A DNA stretch of 64,000 nucleotides from Perognathus longimembris pacificus (taxonomy: Eukaryota; Chordata; Mammalia; Rodentia; Heteromyidae), in contig NC_063171.1 of assembly GCF_023159225.1 (NCBI RefSeq), forward strand, positions 434,001 through 498,000, in the 5' to 3' direction. Shown in pieces: positions 34,401 to 45,999 of this stretch; positions within the stretch are counted from its first letter, which is position 1, and each line of letters begins with the position of its first letter. Under the pieces are notes generated by a model. That model was not told the DNA's origin and made no database searches. It saw only the letters and a list, made by a program, of their open reading frames with translations. A program made the translations under genes and the position numbers.

Positions 34401-35463
34401 ATTGTCTTAATGGCAATATTACCAAAGGCTATGTACAAATTCAATGCAGTACCCATTATCATGCCAACACCATTTTATTTCCATGAAATAGAGGAAGCAA
34501 TCCAGAAATTCATATGGAACAATAAAAGACCCAAATAGCAAAAACAATTCTAAGCAGAAAGAACAGTGCTGGAGGAATTACAGTGCTAAACTTCAAGCTG
34601 TATTATAAAGCTATAGCAGTAAAAACAGCTTGGTATTGGCACTGGAACAGGCCTGAAGACCAATGGAAAGGAATTGAAGACCCAGAAATGAACCCACAGA
34701 ACTATGCCTACTTAATCTTTGATAAAGGAGCTAAAAATATAGGATGGAAGAAAGATAGCCTCATTAACAAATGGTGCTGGGAAAACTGGTTCAATGCCTA
34801 CAACAAACTACAACTAGATCCGTATATATCACCCTGCACCCAAATCAATTCCAAATGGAATTAAAACAGATACCCTGAAAACACTAAAAGGAGTAGGAGA
34901 AACACTTGGGCTCCTTGGCACAGGATGGAACTTCCTCAACAAAGACCCAGAACTGCTACAAATCAAAGAAAGGATGGACAAACGGGGCTGCATCAAACTG
35001 CAGAGATTCTGTAGGGCAAAGGAAATAGCTCACAAGGTAAAACAAAAGCCCATAGATTGGGAAAAGATCTTTACCAGCCATACAATGGACAAAAGCCTCA
35101 TATCTAAAATATATACAGAACTAAAAATATTAAATTCCTCAAGAACAAAACCGCAAAGAACCAACAGCCCCCTCAACAAGTGGGCTAAATATTTAAAAAC
35201 AGACTTCTCTGATGAGGAAATGAAAATGGGCAAGAGAAATATGACCCAGCAGCCCCACTTTTGTGCATCCACCCAAAAGACCACAAACAAGAACACACTA
35301 AAGCCACCAGCACAACAATGTTCATCGCAGCACAATTTGTCATAGCTAGAATATGGAACCAACCCAGATGCTCCTCAGTAGATGAATGGATCAGGAAAAT
35401 GTGGGACATATACACAATGGAATTTTATGCCCCTATCAGAAAGAATGATATTGCCCCTTTCTG
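31430..35463 (+). pseudogene. L1-B ORF2 remnant (endonuclease and reverse transcriptase)
   Basis: ORF2 encodes the endonuclease/reverse transcriptase for target-primed insertion. The endonuclease part starts near ILTLNINGLNAPIK (31,440) and passes SDKIDFK and IVGDLNTPLS, where the usual GDFN is GDLN. RT text includes [14 protein letters not shown] (33,388-33,429). The catalytic-loop position reads FTDD (33,522-33,533) where FADD or LADD is usual. Many stops are present. The solo LTR splits it at 33,785. A deletion joins MGKRN to the last 80 residues (IARIWNQPRC, then YTMEFYAPIRKN). Confidence 0.9.
33785..34327 (+). mobile_element. Solo LTR of an endogenous retrovirus (6-bp TSD)
   Basis: The element starts TGTTGGGCACTGGC and ends GTGTCCCCTTCA, with the 6-bp TSD CATGAA perfect at 33,779-33,784 and 34,328-34,333. 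TG...CA ends and a 6-bp TSD are typical of class II (ERVK/IAP-like) elements. A polyadenylation signal AATAAA lies at 34,137-34,142. It is much richer in GC and CpG than the L1 around it. L1 text resumes in frame on the far side. No internal retroviral sequence remains, so this is LTR-LTR recombination, and it carries no genes. Confidence 0.95.
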
Positions 35464-36075
35464 AAGGAAATGGAAGGACTTGGAAAAAGTTATACTAAGT
35501 GAAGTGAGCCAGACTCAAAGAAACATGGACTCTATGGTCTCCCTCACAGGGAATAATTAGAACAGGTTTATGCTAGTGACAGCAGAGGATCACAAGAGCC
35601 TAATAGCTATGCCCCTATGAATGCATAAGATAATGCTAAGTGAAATGAACTCCATGTTATGGAAATGACTGTTATATCACTGTTGTAGTTACTTTCAACA
35701 TGCCATGTGAAACCCTAGCTTCTATTGTTGATAATCCTCCCATATCCCCTTCCTGTGGTTGTACCTGCACTATCACTGTATCTTATCTGAGTACATTGGA
35801 AACTGTTTATAATGGCATTAGAACTAGGAAAGAGAAAGGGAGTACCAAAATCGAGAGACACAGGATAAAAGGACAAACGACCACAAAAGCAATAGTTGCA
35901 AAACTATTTGGTGTAAACCAACTGAACAACTCATGGGGGCAGAGGGAAAGGGGGAGGGGGTAGGGAAGAATGAGGTAGGAGGTAACAAACAGTATAAGAA
36001 ATGTTCCCAATGCCTAAAGTATGTAACTGTAACCTCTCTGTACATCACTTTGACAATAAATAAGAAAACATAAAT
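35464..36075 (+). terminator. 3' UTR and tail of L1 copy B
   Basis: It follows the ORF2 stop. It contains a polypurine G-rich block (about 35,935-35,985), the conserved CTGTACATCACTTTGACAAT and a tail with AATAAATAAG. It matches copy C's 3' UTR at roughly 90% by eye. Confidence 0.85.
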
Positions 36076-36089
36076 AAAAGAAGAACTTA

Positions 36090-36800
36090 TCACAATGAGA
36101 GCTGATCTAGCAACCTCACCTCAGTGCAAATCACACTTGAAGCCACATCACAATGAAATGATCATCTTGAATCTCGAGTCTCTCTTTTGGATTCAGCTCA
36201 TTTGGATTCAGCTCATAAGGACCAGAAGATTACCCACTCCAAGAAACAGACTAATCCAGGAGATAGTGGACAGGGAGAAGAGATATAATCTGTGTATAAT
36301 AGGAATAGATGAAGGAGAGGAGTATCAGAGCAGAGGGATACAACACAAATTTAATAGAATTATTGTAATGAACTTCCCCAATTTCAAAAGGGAAAACCTC
36401 ACCCAAATATCAGAAGCATATAATACACCTGTCAGACCAGACCCTAAAAGAAACACCCCCAGATATATTATAATCAAGGCCTCAGATTTCAGCAATAAGG
36501 AACATATTCTAAATGCAGTCAAAGGAAAGAACTATAGTACAACAGAAGAAAGGTCCGAATCATGGCAGACCTCCCCACACAAACTTACAACACATGAAGA
36601 GCTTTAAGAACAGAATCCACGTCCTCCAGGCCAACAACTGCCAACCCAGAATTAGATATACAGCAAAATTAGAATTTACTTTCGAGGGGAAAACCAGATC
36701 TTTCCATTGCAAAGAGGAACTAAAGGAATATGTGAACAAAAAACCAGCCTTACAACAAATTCTAGGAGGGGGAACCCCACCCAACAGAAAATGTACAGGA
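36090..36800 (+). pseudogene. L1-A ORF1 remnant, RRM and C-terminal part
   Basis: RRM-like text runs from about 36,240 (IQEIVDREKRYNLCIIGIDE) to about 36,530 (IIIKASDFSNKEHILNAVK). The C-terminal domain follows in another frame (HVLQANNCQPRIRYTAKLEF, then KKPALQQILGG). At least one frameshift near 36,540 and stops are present. This is the nucleic-acid chaperone of L1, inactive. Confidence 0.88.
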
Positions 36801-36862
36801 CCTCCAGACAGAAACAGAAAGAAACTTCAAAATAGATCATGTCACAGTCCACACAAAGAACC

Positions 36863-36892
36863 TTACAATACAATACAATACAATACAATATA
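36863..36892 (+). repeat. (AATAC)n at an internal deletion junction in L1-A
   Basis: Five pentanucleotide units stand where the first part of ORF2 should be. Sequence to the left is ORF1 3' text and sequence to the right is the end of the endonuclease domain (ILSDHIGI), so about 0.65-0.7 kb has been lost here. Confidence 0.8.
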
Positions 36893-36894
36893 AG

Positions 36895-39800
36895 AGTATT
36901 GACATTATCCTATGTATTCTATCTGATCACATTGGAATCATGGTAACCCTCAATAATAAAGTATACCACAGAATCTACCCAAATACTAGGAGGCTAAACC
37001 CCTCACTGTTATCTAACACTTGGGTCACAGAGCAAATTAAGGACGAAATTAATGAATTCATAAGCCACAACAACAATGAAAATTCATCACAAAGAAACCT
37101 ATGGGATACAGCAAAGGCAGTGCTGAGGGGCAAGATCATTGCCCTCAGCACACACATTAAAAGAATGGAATCAGAACAGGTAAATAACCTCATGATGTAG
37201 CTAAAACGACTGGAGAAACAAGAAAAAATTGAATCTAAAACGACTGGGAGGAGAGAGATCACAAAGATTAAAGAAGAGATAAATCTGATTGAGAATAGAA
37301 AGACCATTCAACAAATAAATAAAACTAATAGCTGGCTCTTTGGGAAAATGAATAAAATGACAGACCCCTTGCAAGACTTACAAAAAAAAAAAGAAAGAAG
37401 AGAAGAGACTCATATCCATAAGATCAGGGACTTCACTGAAAAAATTACAACAAATACAAAGGATATTCAAACAATCACAAGGAACTATTTCCAGAACCTT
37501 TACTCACTAAAGAACAAAAATTTTACCGAAATGGATCAATTCTTAGAGAAGTATAAACTGCCCAAACTGAATCAAGAAGAAATAAATCAACTAAATAACC
37601 AATAACTTACAGCGAGATACAGGAGGTAATCAAGAATCTCCCAAAAAAGAAAAGCCCAGGCCCGGATGGATTTACCAATGAATTCTATAGAACCTTCAGT
37701 GAGGAGCTAATAACAATACTCCTGACACTCTTCCGCAAAATAGAAACAGAGGGAGAAATCCCAAACGCATTCTATGAAGCTAATACTATACTCATCCCCA
37801 AACCAGGCAAAGACTGAACAACAACAAAAAAAAGAATTACAGACCAATATCACTAATGAACACAGATGCAAAGCTCCTCAACAAAGTATTAGCTAACAGG
37901 ATCCAGAAACTGATCAGGAAAATTATACATCATGATCAAGTAGGCTTCACCCCACAGACGCAAGGATGGTTCAACATCTGCAAATCTATAAACATAATTC
38001 ACCACATCAACAGAGCTAAGACCACATAATCATCTCAGCTGATTCCCAAAATGCCTTTGACAAAATACAACACCCATACATGTTAAAAGCCCTGGACAGG
38101 AATAGAAGGAGCATTCTTTAAAAACAATAAAAGCCATATACAACAGACCAACTGCTAATATCATATTAAATGTGGAGAAACTAAATCCATTTCCCCTAAA
38201 CTCAGGAGCAAGACAAGGATGCCTAATGTCCCCACTTTTGTTCAACATAGTGCCGGAATCCCTAGCCATAGCAATAAGGCAAGAGGAGGACATTAAAGGG
38301 ATCCACATTGGCAAAGAAGAAATCAAACTATCCCTATTAGCAGATGACATGATCTTATGTTTGAAGGACCCAAAAATTTCAGTCCCCAAACTCCTAGACC
38401 TAATAAACCATTTTGGCAAAGTAGCAGGATACAAAATGAACCCACAAAAATCAGCAGCTTTCCTGTACACCAGCAATGCACAAGCAGAAACAGAAATTAT
38501 GGAAATAATGCCATTTACAATAGCTAAAAAAGAATAAATTACCTAGGGATTAACCTAACTAAAGACGTGAGTGACCTATTTAATGAGAACTATAACAAAT
38601 CTAAAAAGGGAAATCAAACAGGACACAAGGAGATGGAATGACCTCCCATGCTCATGGCTAGGCAGAATCAATATAGTGAAAATGGCCATATTGCTTAAAA
38701 TGTTATACAAATTCAATGCAATCCCCATCAAGATCCAGCTACATTCTTCACTGAAATACAGAAAACAACCCATAAATTCGTATGGTACAGCAAAAGACCT
38801 AGTAGAATATCCAAAGAAATTCTAGGCAAAAGAAGCAGAGCAGAAGGGATCACAATAGCAGACTTCAAGCTATATTATAGAGCCATCATAACAAAAACAG
38901 CGTGGTATTGCTATAAAAACAGACCTGAAGACCAATGGAATAGAATGGAAGATCTAGAAATAAAGCCACATTCTTACAGTCAGCTGATATTCGACAAAGG
39001 AGCTAAAGACATACAATGGGAAAAACATAGGCTCTTCAACTACTGGTGCTGGGAAAACTGGGCAGCCACATGTAGAAAACTGAAAGTAGACCCTAGCCTA
39101 TCACCGTGCACCAAGATCAACTCAAAATGGAATAAGGACCTCAACATTAGACCTGAATCCTTGAAACTCCTGAAGGACAGAGTAGGAGAGACGCTAGAAC
39201 TTATAGGCACAGGTAGGAACTTCCTGAATGTAGTCCCAGGGGCACAACAGATGGGGAGAGACTCGACAAATAGGACTAATACAAAATAAAAAGTTTCTGC
39301 ACAGCTAAAGACATAGCCACCAAACTAGAAAGACAGCCAACCATATGGGAAAAGATCTTCACCAGAACAACATCAAAGGCCTAATTTCTGTCATCTACAG
39401 GGAACTAAAGAAACTAAACCCCTCTAAACCCAGTAAACCAATTATTAAACGGGCAAAGGAGCTAAAGAGAGACTTCACAGGAGAAGAGATAAAAATTGCA
39501 AAGAAACATATGAGTAAATGTTCAAAATCCCTGGAAGTAAAGGAAATGCAAATAAAAACAACCCTGAGATACCACCTCACTCCAGTTAGAATGGCCTATA
39601 CTCTGAACTCAGGCTACAACAAATGCTGGAGGGGATTCAGGGAAAGAGGAACCCTTCTCCACTGTTGGTGGGAGTGCAAATTAGTACAACCACTTTGGAG
39701 AACAGTGTGGAGGTTCCTCAAAAAGCTCAACATAGACCTACCCTATGACCCAGCCATACCACTCCTTGGACTCCTTGGCATCTATCCTGAACAGCAGGTC

Positions 39801-39986
39801 TCAGGATATCAAAAAGACATCTGCACATCCATGTTTATCACTGCACAATTCACAATAGCCAAAATATGGAAACAACCCAGATGCCCCTTTACAGATGAAT
39901 GGATCCAAAAAATGTGGTACCTATACACAATGGAATACTACATAACGATTAGAAATGATAAAATATTGGTATTCACCGGGAAATAG
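36895..39986 (+). pseudogene. L1-A ORF2 remnant lacking the endonuclease
   Basis: It starts at the last strand of the endonuclease domain and continues through the linker (NLWDTAKAVLRGKIIALS) and RT ([14 protein letters not shown]; catalytic LADD at 38,337-38,348, with both Asp kept). The C-terminal region YHLTPVRMAY leads to a complete stop at 39,986. In the Cys-rich C-terminal motif the second Cys is Phe ([18 protein letters not shown]). LLGLLGIYP shows a 9-base duplication. Several frameshifts and stops (for example 37,605 and 37,818) make it inactive. Confidence 0.9.
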
Positions 39987-40541
39987 AACTTTAACAAATA
40001 AGGTTGAGCGAGACAAGCATAGAACACAGAGAACAAAGGGGTATGGTCTCCTTGATATATAACTGTTAAGGTGGGGGAGGGGGAGAGTAGAGACCAGTTT
40101 TGCAAAACAAAAAACTTCTTTTCAAATGGTATTTCCACAGGTTTGGGTCAGCGACCTTACATTATCTAAAACCAAACAACTACTAAACATTAAAAGGTCT
40201 AGAATAGACCTATCAGTGGATCAAAATAGCTCAACAGCTATGTACGTATGATCATATAAGATGAGGATAAGCAAAAACAACTCCAAAAGGACAAAGGAGG
40301 ATTCTATTGTTGATGTTACATTTAAAGTTTCCTGTGAATTTCCTTTGGTGTATGCTCCTTGGTTACTGTATGATTTTGGTACACTGGGTACTTTATATAT
40401 GCCTACCTGATCTAGGGAAGGGAAATAAAAACGAGGGTCTAAGATATCACAAGAAAGGTACTCAGTGCCCTATTATGTAACTGTATCCCTTTTGCACAAC
40501 ACCTCATCAACAAAATTTAATTAAAAAAAAGAAATGGAAGA

Positions 40542-43494
40542 AAAAGAGAAGAAAAGAGACAACGAAAAACGGAGGAGAAGAAGGAAAACTAAAAGTAACT
40601 CCAAACAGGAGGATGAAGGAGGGGAGGCAGAAGAGTCCATTTCAGGGGTAGAAGAAAAGATCAATCTTTGTGTTCTTTCCCTCCCAGGGCTTCCTTGCTT
40701 ACCTTTTCTAGCTCTAGTTCAAAATGAACACAGCTGCTGCTTATGTGCTGTATTAAGTATCATGTGTGCTCTAGATGAAGTGTTCTGGGTTTAGGTTAGA
40801 ATGTGCTCCTAGAGTTTGCTTTTTCAAGTGGTATTCATAATCCAAGACTGTGAGTGGTATGTATATCTCTAAGTAAGATTGTGAGTAGTGTGCACTTCTC
40901 TAAGCAGGAAGTATTTTCTCCTGGAAGCAGCAGAGGCCACTAGTTCTGATGCAAACCAGTGAGTCCCCCCCTCCCCACACCTCCAATGCTAGGCAGAATA
41001 AAGTCAGCACTATGAAAACAAACTGAGCAGACAGTCAATAAAAAGGCAAAATCACATCTTCCTGTAGTTTTAACTTGTGGGGGAAAATTACAGGGGATAA
41101 ATTAAGGGAAAAACCCCAGCTCTAATGAGACATTTGACTTAATGTTGTATTTCAAAGGGTAAATGGTATGCTTTAATGAGGAAGGGAGAGAAAAATACTG
41201 GTTAAAGAGCATTGTGCTACAGCCTACAGATAAATATTAGGCGTGAAGATGGAAAGTCGCATTTTGGTAAAGTGTTATTGATTGGAATTTTCTCTGCAAG
41301 AACCATTTCAGGACCTACCTATAGGATTTATTCTGTACATTGGAGGCTTTCTGTCACAGTGTCAGAATCCACCTTGCTTGGGCATCAGAGTTCAATTGGA
41401 TAATGACCGTGGCAGGGAGTAAAGAGCCGGAGCGTCATTCATCTTCCTCTGCACAGGACACAGTGTCACGGGTGTTTCTGATGTTCTGTGCACATGAATT
41501 AGGTCATCGCTGAGTCATTCAGCCTTTGAGATAATCTGTCTGTGCATTTACATGCAATGATTTCACTCCCTTCTCTCCCCTTTCCCTCCTCTCCTACAGC
41601 ATCTATTGTTCCGGAGCCTGTATTGTACTGGGATCTGAATTTATGACCAGGATTATAAGCAAGGGACACTGCCACACTCCATAATCAGTTCATTAGCATT
41701 CTGCTCATGCAAGCCAGTGTGAGTACAATTTTCAATGGCCCAGTGTGACAGGTGATCATAAATTAGTTTTTGCTTTAAAACAACAGCAGAGCCCACAGTC
41801 TCTGTGGGGAAGGAGGGTGGCTGAGTAGGTAGGAGTGCCCTGGGATGAAGTGTGAGCTCATTAAGCAGGTGCCATCACCTTCAATGAGTACACATGCCGC
41901 AAACAAACAAAATGGAAATGTTTCCACTGAACGTGGCAACCAGGACAAGTTCAGGTTCATTAGCTGAGCCACAATCTTCAGGAATTAGTCAGAGTCATAA
42001 TTAAAAAGTTGCTTGCTAATTTATCATTTTACATTTATTATTATATTTGTATAATGTCTGTTCCCCCCCCCACCATCTCTGGGTACATTAAACGACTGTC
42101 ATCTGTGTGGGACAAAGAAAACTATGAGTGTTTTCTTTCCAAGGACTTATCAGAGCTGTTCTGCCTGTCTAGCAGCTGGGTGTCGACAGCCTTGCTGTTT
42201 GCCTCTGATCTGCAAGTTGTTTTTCTCTTATGATTTCAGCATTGTGTGGTTTAGTCCATGACGCTTAGAGCCCATGGTGGGAGGAGCTGAAAATCCAGGA
42301 TTATCCTCAGCAAGGAAGCAGTGGACTGATGAAGCCAGAAGTCAGCAGCAACGGTGCTAAGTTAACCTGCTGTTCCAGTGAGCCTGGCACACCACTGATC
42401 CTGCCCAATGTCCACAAGTAACAGAGTGGTGGGGTGGGGCTTAATGCCCCACAGAGCTGTTCTCTGCAGATTTTGCAGGTCCTGTTGGGAGAATCTGCTC
42501 TTCTCAAGAAATGAAATAGATGGGATTGTAGAGTGTCCTTTACAGTTCTTTTTCTTTTTTTCTCTTCTGGTGCAGCAGTTGCTTAAACCTGACAGGAAAT
42601 ACTCATTTTTGCTTGAAAAATGGGTAGAGAAGGTTTTAGGTTAGGATTTTTTTTTTAAGAAAACCCTAAAAATGATGGCCATGTGCACCCAAGTGTTCAC
42701 CAGTCTTTGGGTGGAGAGGTTGGGGGTGAGACCAATGTGGGGAGGAATAGGGAGGGAAAGTCAGATTCAAGCGGGAGGGAGGGGCTCAGCTTCTGGTGTA
42801 CTTTGGCTCTGTATGTATGGGTTGGTGGATAATGTGGCGATAAATTATTCAGTGCAACAAGAGAACTGAGGACAATTTTTCAAGGTTTTAATTAATTATC
42901 TCTTATTGTTATTGATATGAGGCCCATTTATAATGTAAACTAAAGTAGTGAATGCTTTCTTTGTCTTTGCTCTTCTTTCTCAGGGAACTTGGTCTCAGTA
43001 ACAGCCTAGCTTGAGGAAACAAGGGTCATGTTGAAAAGTTGGGGTCTGTGGACCTAGAGAGGCAGAAATCTAGACTGGGGAAAACGTTGAGGGCTAATTT
43101 TCTTGTTTACTAATGTTTGGTCAAGACTAGAATGTAGCCAGCAAATACATTCCTTTCTCCCCTCCTTTTCACTCTGGCCAATATTTGGAGCCTTAATGTT
43201 TCAGCAGTGTTCTGACTTGCTTAGTGCATATGTGGGCAACACCTACCTTTTGTGTTCTAGAAAGGTGAAAACATTCATAAAATTTTACTGGCCAATTAAA
43301 CATGAGGATGTATAAACTGAGGAGCACAGGATGCTTAAGACAGAACAAGCAGGCAATGCAAACTGCCATTTCAGCATGTTAGCATGTGTCATTAGAGCTT
43401 TCTCAGCAAACAAAAACTTACTTGTTGTAAAAGAATCTATGTCCTGTCTCTGTTCGGTCAGCAAATTTAGCATAGTGAGATACTAATTTTAAAA
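40542..43494. other. Unique DNA, no gene; 41.4-42.0 kb looks regulatory
   Basis: About 3 kb without recognisable repeats. The part at 41,440-41,780 holds TGAATTAGGTCATC, GCTGAGTCATTCAGCC (AP-1/MARE-like core), GATAATCTGTC and CATTTACATGCAATGATTT (POU/octamer-like). The part at 41,640-41,980 holds further homeodomain-like TAAT cores. The density and the absence of transposons suggest a conserved enhancer, but only by appearance. A C10 run lies at 42,063. Confidence 0.35.
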
Positions 43495-43505
43495 AATGTG
43501 AAGGA

Positions 43506-43699
43506 GGGCTGGGGATATGGCCTAGTGGAAAGAGCACTTGCCTTCGTATACATGAGGCTCTGGGTTCAATTCCCCAGCACCACATATACAGAAAATGTCC
43601 AGAAGTGGCACTGTGGCTCAAGTGGTAGAGTGCTAGCCTTGAGCAAAAAGAAGTCAGGGACAGTGCTCAGGCCCTGAGTCCAAGCCCCAGGACTGGCCC

Positions 43700-43757
<58 letters not shown>

Positions 43758-43791
43758 TAAATAAATAAAATAAAAAAATAAAAAAAAAAAC
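43506..43791 (+). mobile_element. IDL-Geo SINE, older type, CA/A-rich tail, 11-bp TSD
   Basis: Left monomer GGGCTGGGGATATGGCCTAG with B box GGTTCAATTCC; Geo monomer AGAAGTGGCACTGTGGCTC, ending CCAGGACTGGCCC. The tail is a long CA repeat (43,704-43,754), then AAAT units and an A run. The TSD AATGTGAAGGA is at 43,495-43,505 and 43,792-43,802. Confidence 0.94.
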
Positions 43792-43802
43792 AATGTGAAG
43801 GA

Positions 43803-44008
43803 ATTTGGCACTGATGGCTCATGCCTGTGATACTAGCTACTCGGAAAGCTGAGATCTATAAATCATGGTTCCACATTAGTCTGGGTAAAAAAAGGTCTAC
43901 AAAGACTCCATCTCTAAATAGGAGTGAAATTGGGCTGAAGTGGCATGGTGCTAGATGAGCCAGCAAGGTGAGCAAGTTCACAGTCCTGAATTCAAAACCC
44001 AGCATACT
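43803..44008 (+). mobile_element. Composite SINE
   Basis: It starts immediately beside the previous TSD. Head TGATGGCTCATGCCTGTGAT and ACTAGCTACTCGGAAAGCTG. The Geo half is shortened, with a weak B box (GAATTCAAAACCCAGC). Confidence 0.78.
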
Positions 44009-44095
44009 ATCTTTTAAAAAAAAATATAGTAATCCTTTACACAAATATTTTATCTGGATAGTAGTATCCAGATAAAACATCTACTAAAACATCTT

Positions 44096-44322
44096 CAACC
44101 AGGTGCTGGTGGCTCTTGTCTGTAGTGCTAGCTAGTCAGGAGGCTGACCTCTAAGGACTGGAGTTTGAAAGCAGCCCAGGCAGCAAAGTCTGTGAGAGTT
44201 TCATCTCTAATTAACCAGGCAAAAATCTAGAAGTAGAGCTGTGGCTTAAGTTGCTAGAGCACCAGCCTTGAGTAATAAAACTGAAAGAGAGCATGAAGTC
44301 CTGAATTAAAGCCCCAGTATCA
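44096..44322 (+). mobile_element. Composite SINE
   Basis: Head AGGTGCTGGTGGCTCTTGTC, CTAGTCAGGAGGCTGACCTC, linker TTTCATCTCTAATTAACCAG, Geo half GAAGTAGAGCTGTGGCTTAA with GAGTAATAAAACTG. Confidence 0.86.
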
Positions 44323-44654
44323 ACAAAACACCATAGCCTTTGCCCTGAGAGTGGGTGTTATCAAGGGTGACTGGGAATCAGCTCATTCCGAGCCACGGTG
44401 AGAAAAAGTTTAGAAACATGGCCCAAGAAGGAGTTAGATTAGCTCCTGAGAATTCTATGGGAACTTTGGGAAGAGTATGCTATGTCTGGGGACTGTTATC
44501 TCTAGTGTGCTGAAGAGCCTTGGGCTGGCTACTTTCTAATGCCTTGAGAACACATGGATAGAAAAGAATCAAAGGTAGGGAAAACTGAAAAGATGGTGCA
44601 GTGAGTTATCTAGTCTTTCTTCTTCTGTATTCTTTTTCCTTTTCTTCTTCTGAT

Positions 44655-44757
44655 TCAGGGTCTTGTGTGTTGTCCAGGCTAGCCTCAAAATTATGATCCT
44701 CTTGCCTCAAATCCCCAAGTGCTGGAATTAGAGATATATACTACCATGCCAAACTTC
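44655..44757 (-). mobile_element. B1-like monomeric SINE
   Basis: Minus strand: GGCATGGTAGTATATATCTC, TAATTCCAGCACTTGGGGAT, GAGGCAAGAGGATCATAATT, AGGCTAGCCTGGACAACAC. This is a standard B1 (7SL-derived) layout with no Geo half. Confidence 0.85.
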
Positions 44758-44764
44758 CTTGTTC

Positions 44765-45060
44765 TTTTTTAAAAATTTAATTTCATTGTCAAGGTGATGT
44801 ACAGAGGGGTTACAGTTACATAGTTTAGGTAATGAGTACATTTCTTGTCAAACTTGGTGCCTGCTCCCTCACTTTCTCCATCTTCCTGCCTCCTCAATCC
44901 TTCCCCCACCAGTTGTACAGTTAGTTTAAAACCTATTGTCTTGTAAGTATCACCATTGCGTTGGTTTGCTTTTCATTCTTTGTCTCACCATTTTGATGTT
45001 TCCCTTCCCTTCCCTTCCCTAATTCAGATAAACATATATACAATACTCAGGGTACCAAAA
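44765..45060 (-). mobile_element. Old L1 3' UTR fragment
   Basis: Minus-strand text GTAACCCCTCTGTACATCAC followed by CTTGACAATGAAATTAAA and a tail matches the 3' ends of copies A-C (CTCTGTACATCACTTTGACA). It is more diverged than they are and truncated at its 5' side. Confidence 0.75.
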
Positions 45061-45890
45061 TCAAATACAGTGACAATACTATTGGTGAGAGTGTAAGCCA
45101 GCTTTCTTCTTAAGCTACTTTGTGTTTGCTTTGTAGTGATTGTAACTGGAAGAATCTGAAATAATGCAGCTTACCCATGCCTTTGTTTTGTGGTGGAAAC
45201 TGAGTCACCTTGGTGAAAGACAGCCCACTAACTTGCTGCTCAGATCCTTTTACTTTTGTACCCAAATCAACATATTTCATGTTAGTTCTGTAATCTGAGC
45301 CCTTTTAAACAGTGTTGCATTATTAAGTCATATTATTTAGTACTGCAGTAATAGTAATCAATAAGCACATCTAAAGTACTACTATACTAAACAGAAATGG
45401 TATTTGAGGAAACATGTCCTTGTGTTCATTTTGAGAAACTTAACCATTCATGGTCCTAGTCTCTAACTCATCTTTAGCCACCTCCAAAAAGCCCTTTTCC
45501 CCTTTTGCACAATCTTTGTCTCTTTAACCTCAAAGCAGATGAACTCAGCTCCAAACTATCTTCTTTAGGCAGACATCCTTCCTACAGTGAGGGAAATCAG
45601 TGCATGAACAGTGGGTGGCTCATCATTTCCTTCAGAGCTCCAATTACACTGTTGCTTTTCATTCTCCTTCTGTGTTTATTTGACAAATATCTGTTTCATT
45701 TACAATCAGTAACAATAACAGTATTTCTTTCTTCTACCAATCTATCTTAGTCTTAAATTCAGTACTTATAACAACCAGGAGATTGTATAGATGTGCAACA
45801 TGTGTGGAATAAATTATCTATTCCTATTGGATTTCCGGATTGACTTGAGACACTGCAGGGAGTATGTTCTCGATTTTATGTTTCTCAGTC
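45061..45890. other. Unique AT-rich DNA between two L1 3' ends
   Basis: No gene or repeat recognised. Open frames of up to 81 codons have no motifs. Confidence 0.5.
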
Positions 45891-45999
45891 TTTTTTTTTT
45901 AATTTTTATTGTCAAACTGAATTACAGAAAGGTTACAGTTTCATACGTTAGGCATTGGATACATTTCTTGTACTGTTTGTTACCTCCTCCCTCATTCCC

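Larger units (their letters stand above)
28307..36075 (+). mobile_element. L1 copy B, near full length, inserted in L1 copy A
   Basis: The TSD AAAAGAAGAAATTA (28,293-28,306) is matched with one mismatch at 36,076-36,089, in the middle of copy A's ORF1. Layout: 5' UTR 28,307-30,285, ORF1 from 30,286, ORF2 about 31,430-35,463, G-rich 3' UTR, and a tail with AATAAATAAGAAAACATAAAT. It is interrupted by a solo LTR at 33,785. Copy C on the minus strand belongs to the same family. All frames are broken. An internal loss of about 0.3 kb near 35,240 removes part of the ORF2 C-terminus. Confidence 0.93.
36090..40524 (+). mobile_element. L1 copy A, 3' part (end of ORF1, ORF2, tail)
   Basis: Continuation of the element that begins at 26,131. 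The coiled-coil frame LKEE seen at the left edge of copy B continues here (LITMRADLATSPQCK). The end is an A-rich tail and then the 17-bp TSD at 40,525-40,541. The endonuclease part of ORF2 is missing (junction near 36,863-36,892). Confidence 0.9.

Noticed and set aside
34182..34538. 118-codon frame as a novel protein
   Set aside because: It is a chance join of LTR sequence with L1-B ORF2 text across the LTR's 3' edge.
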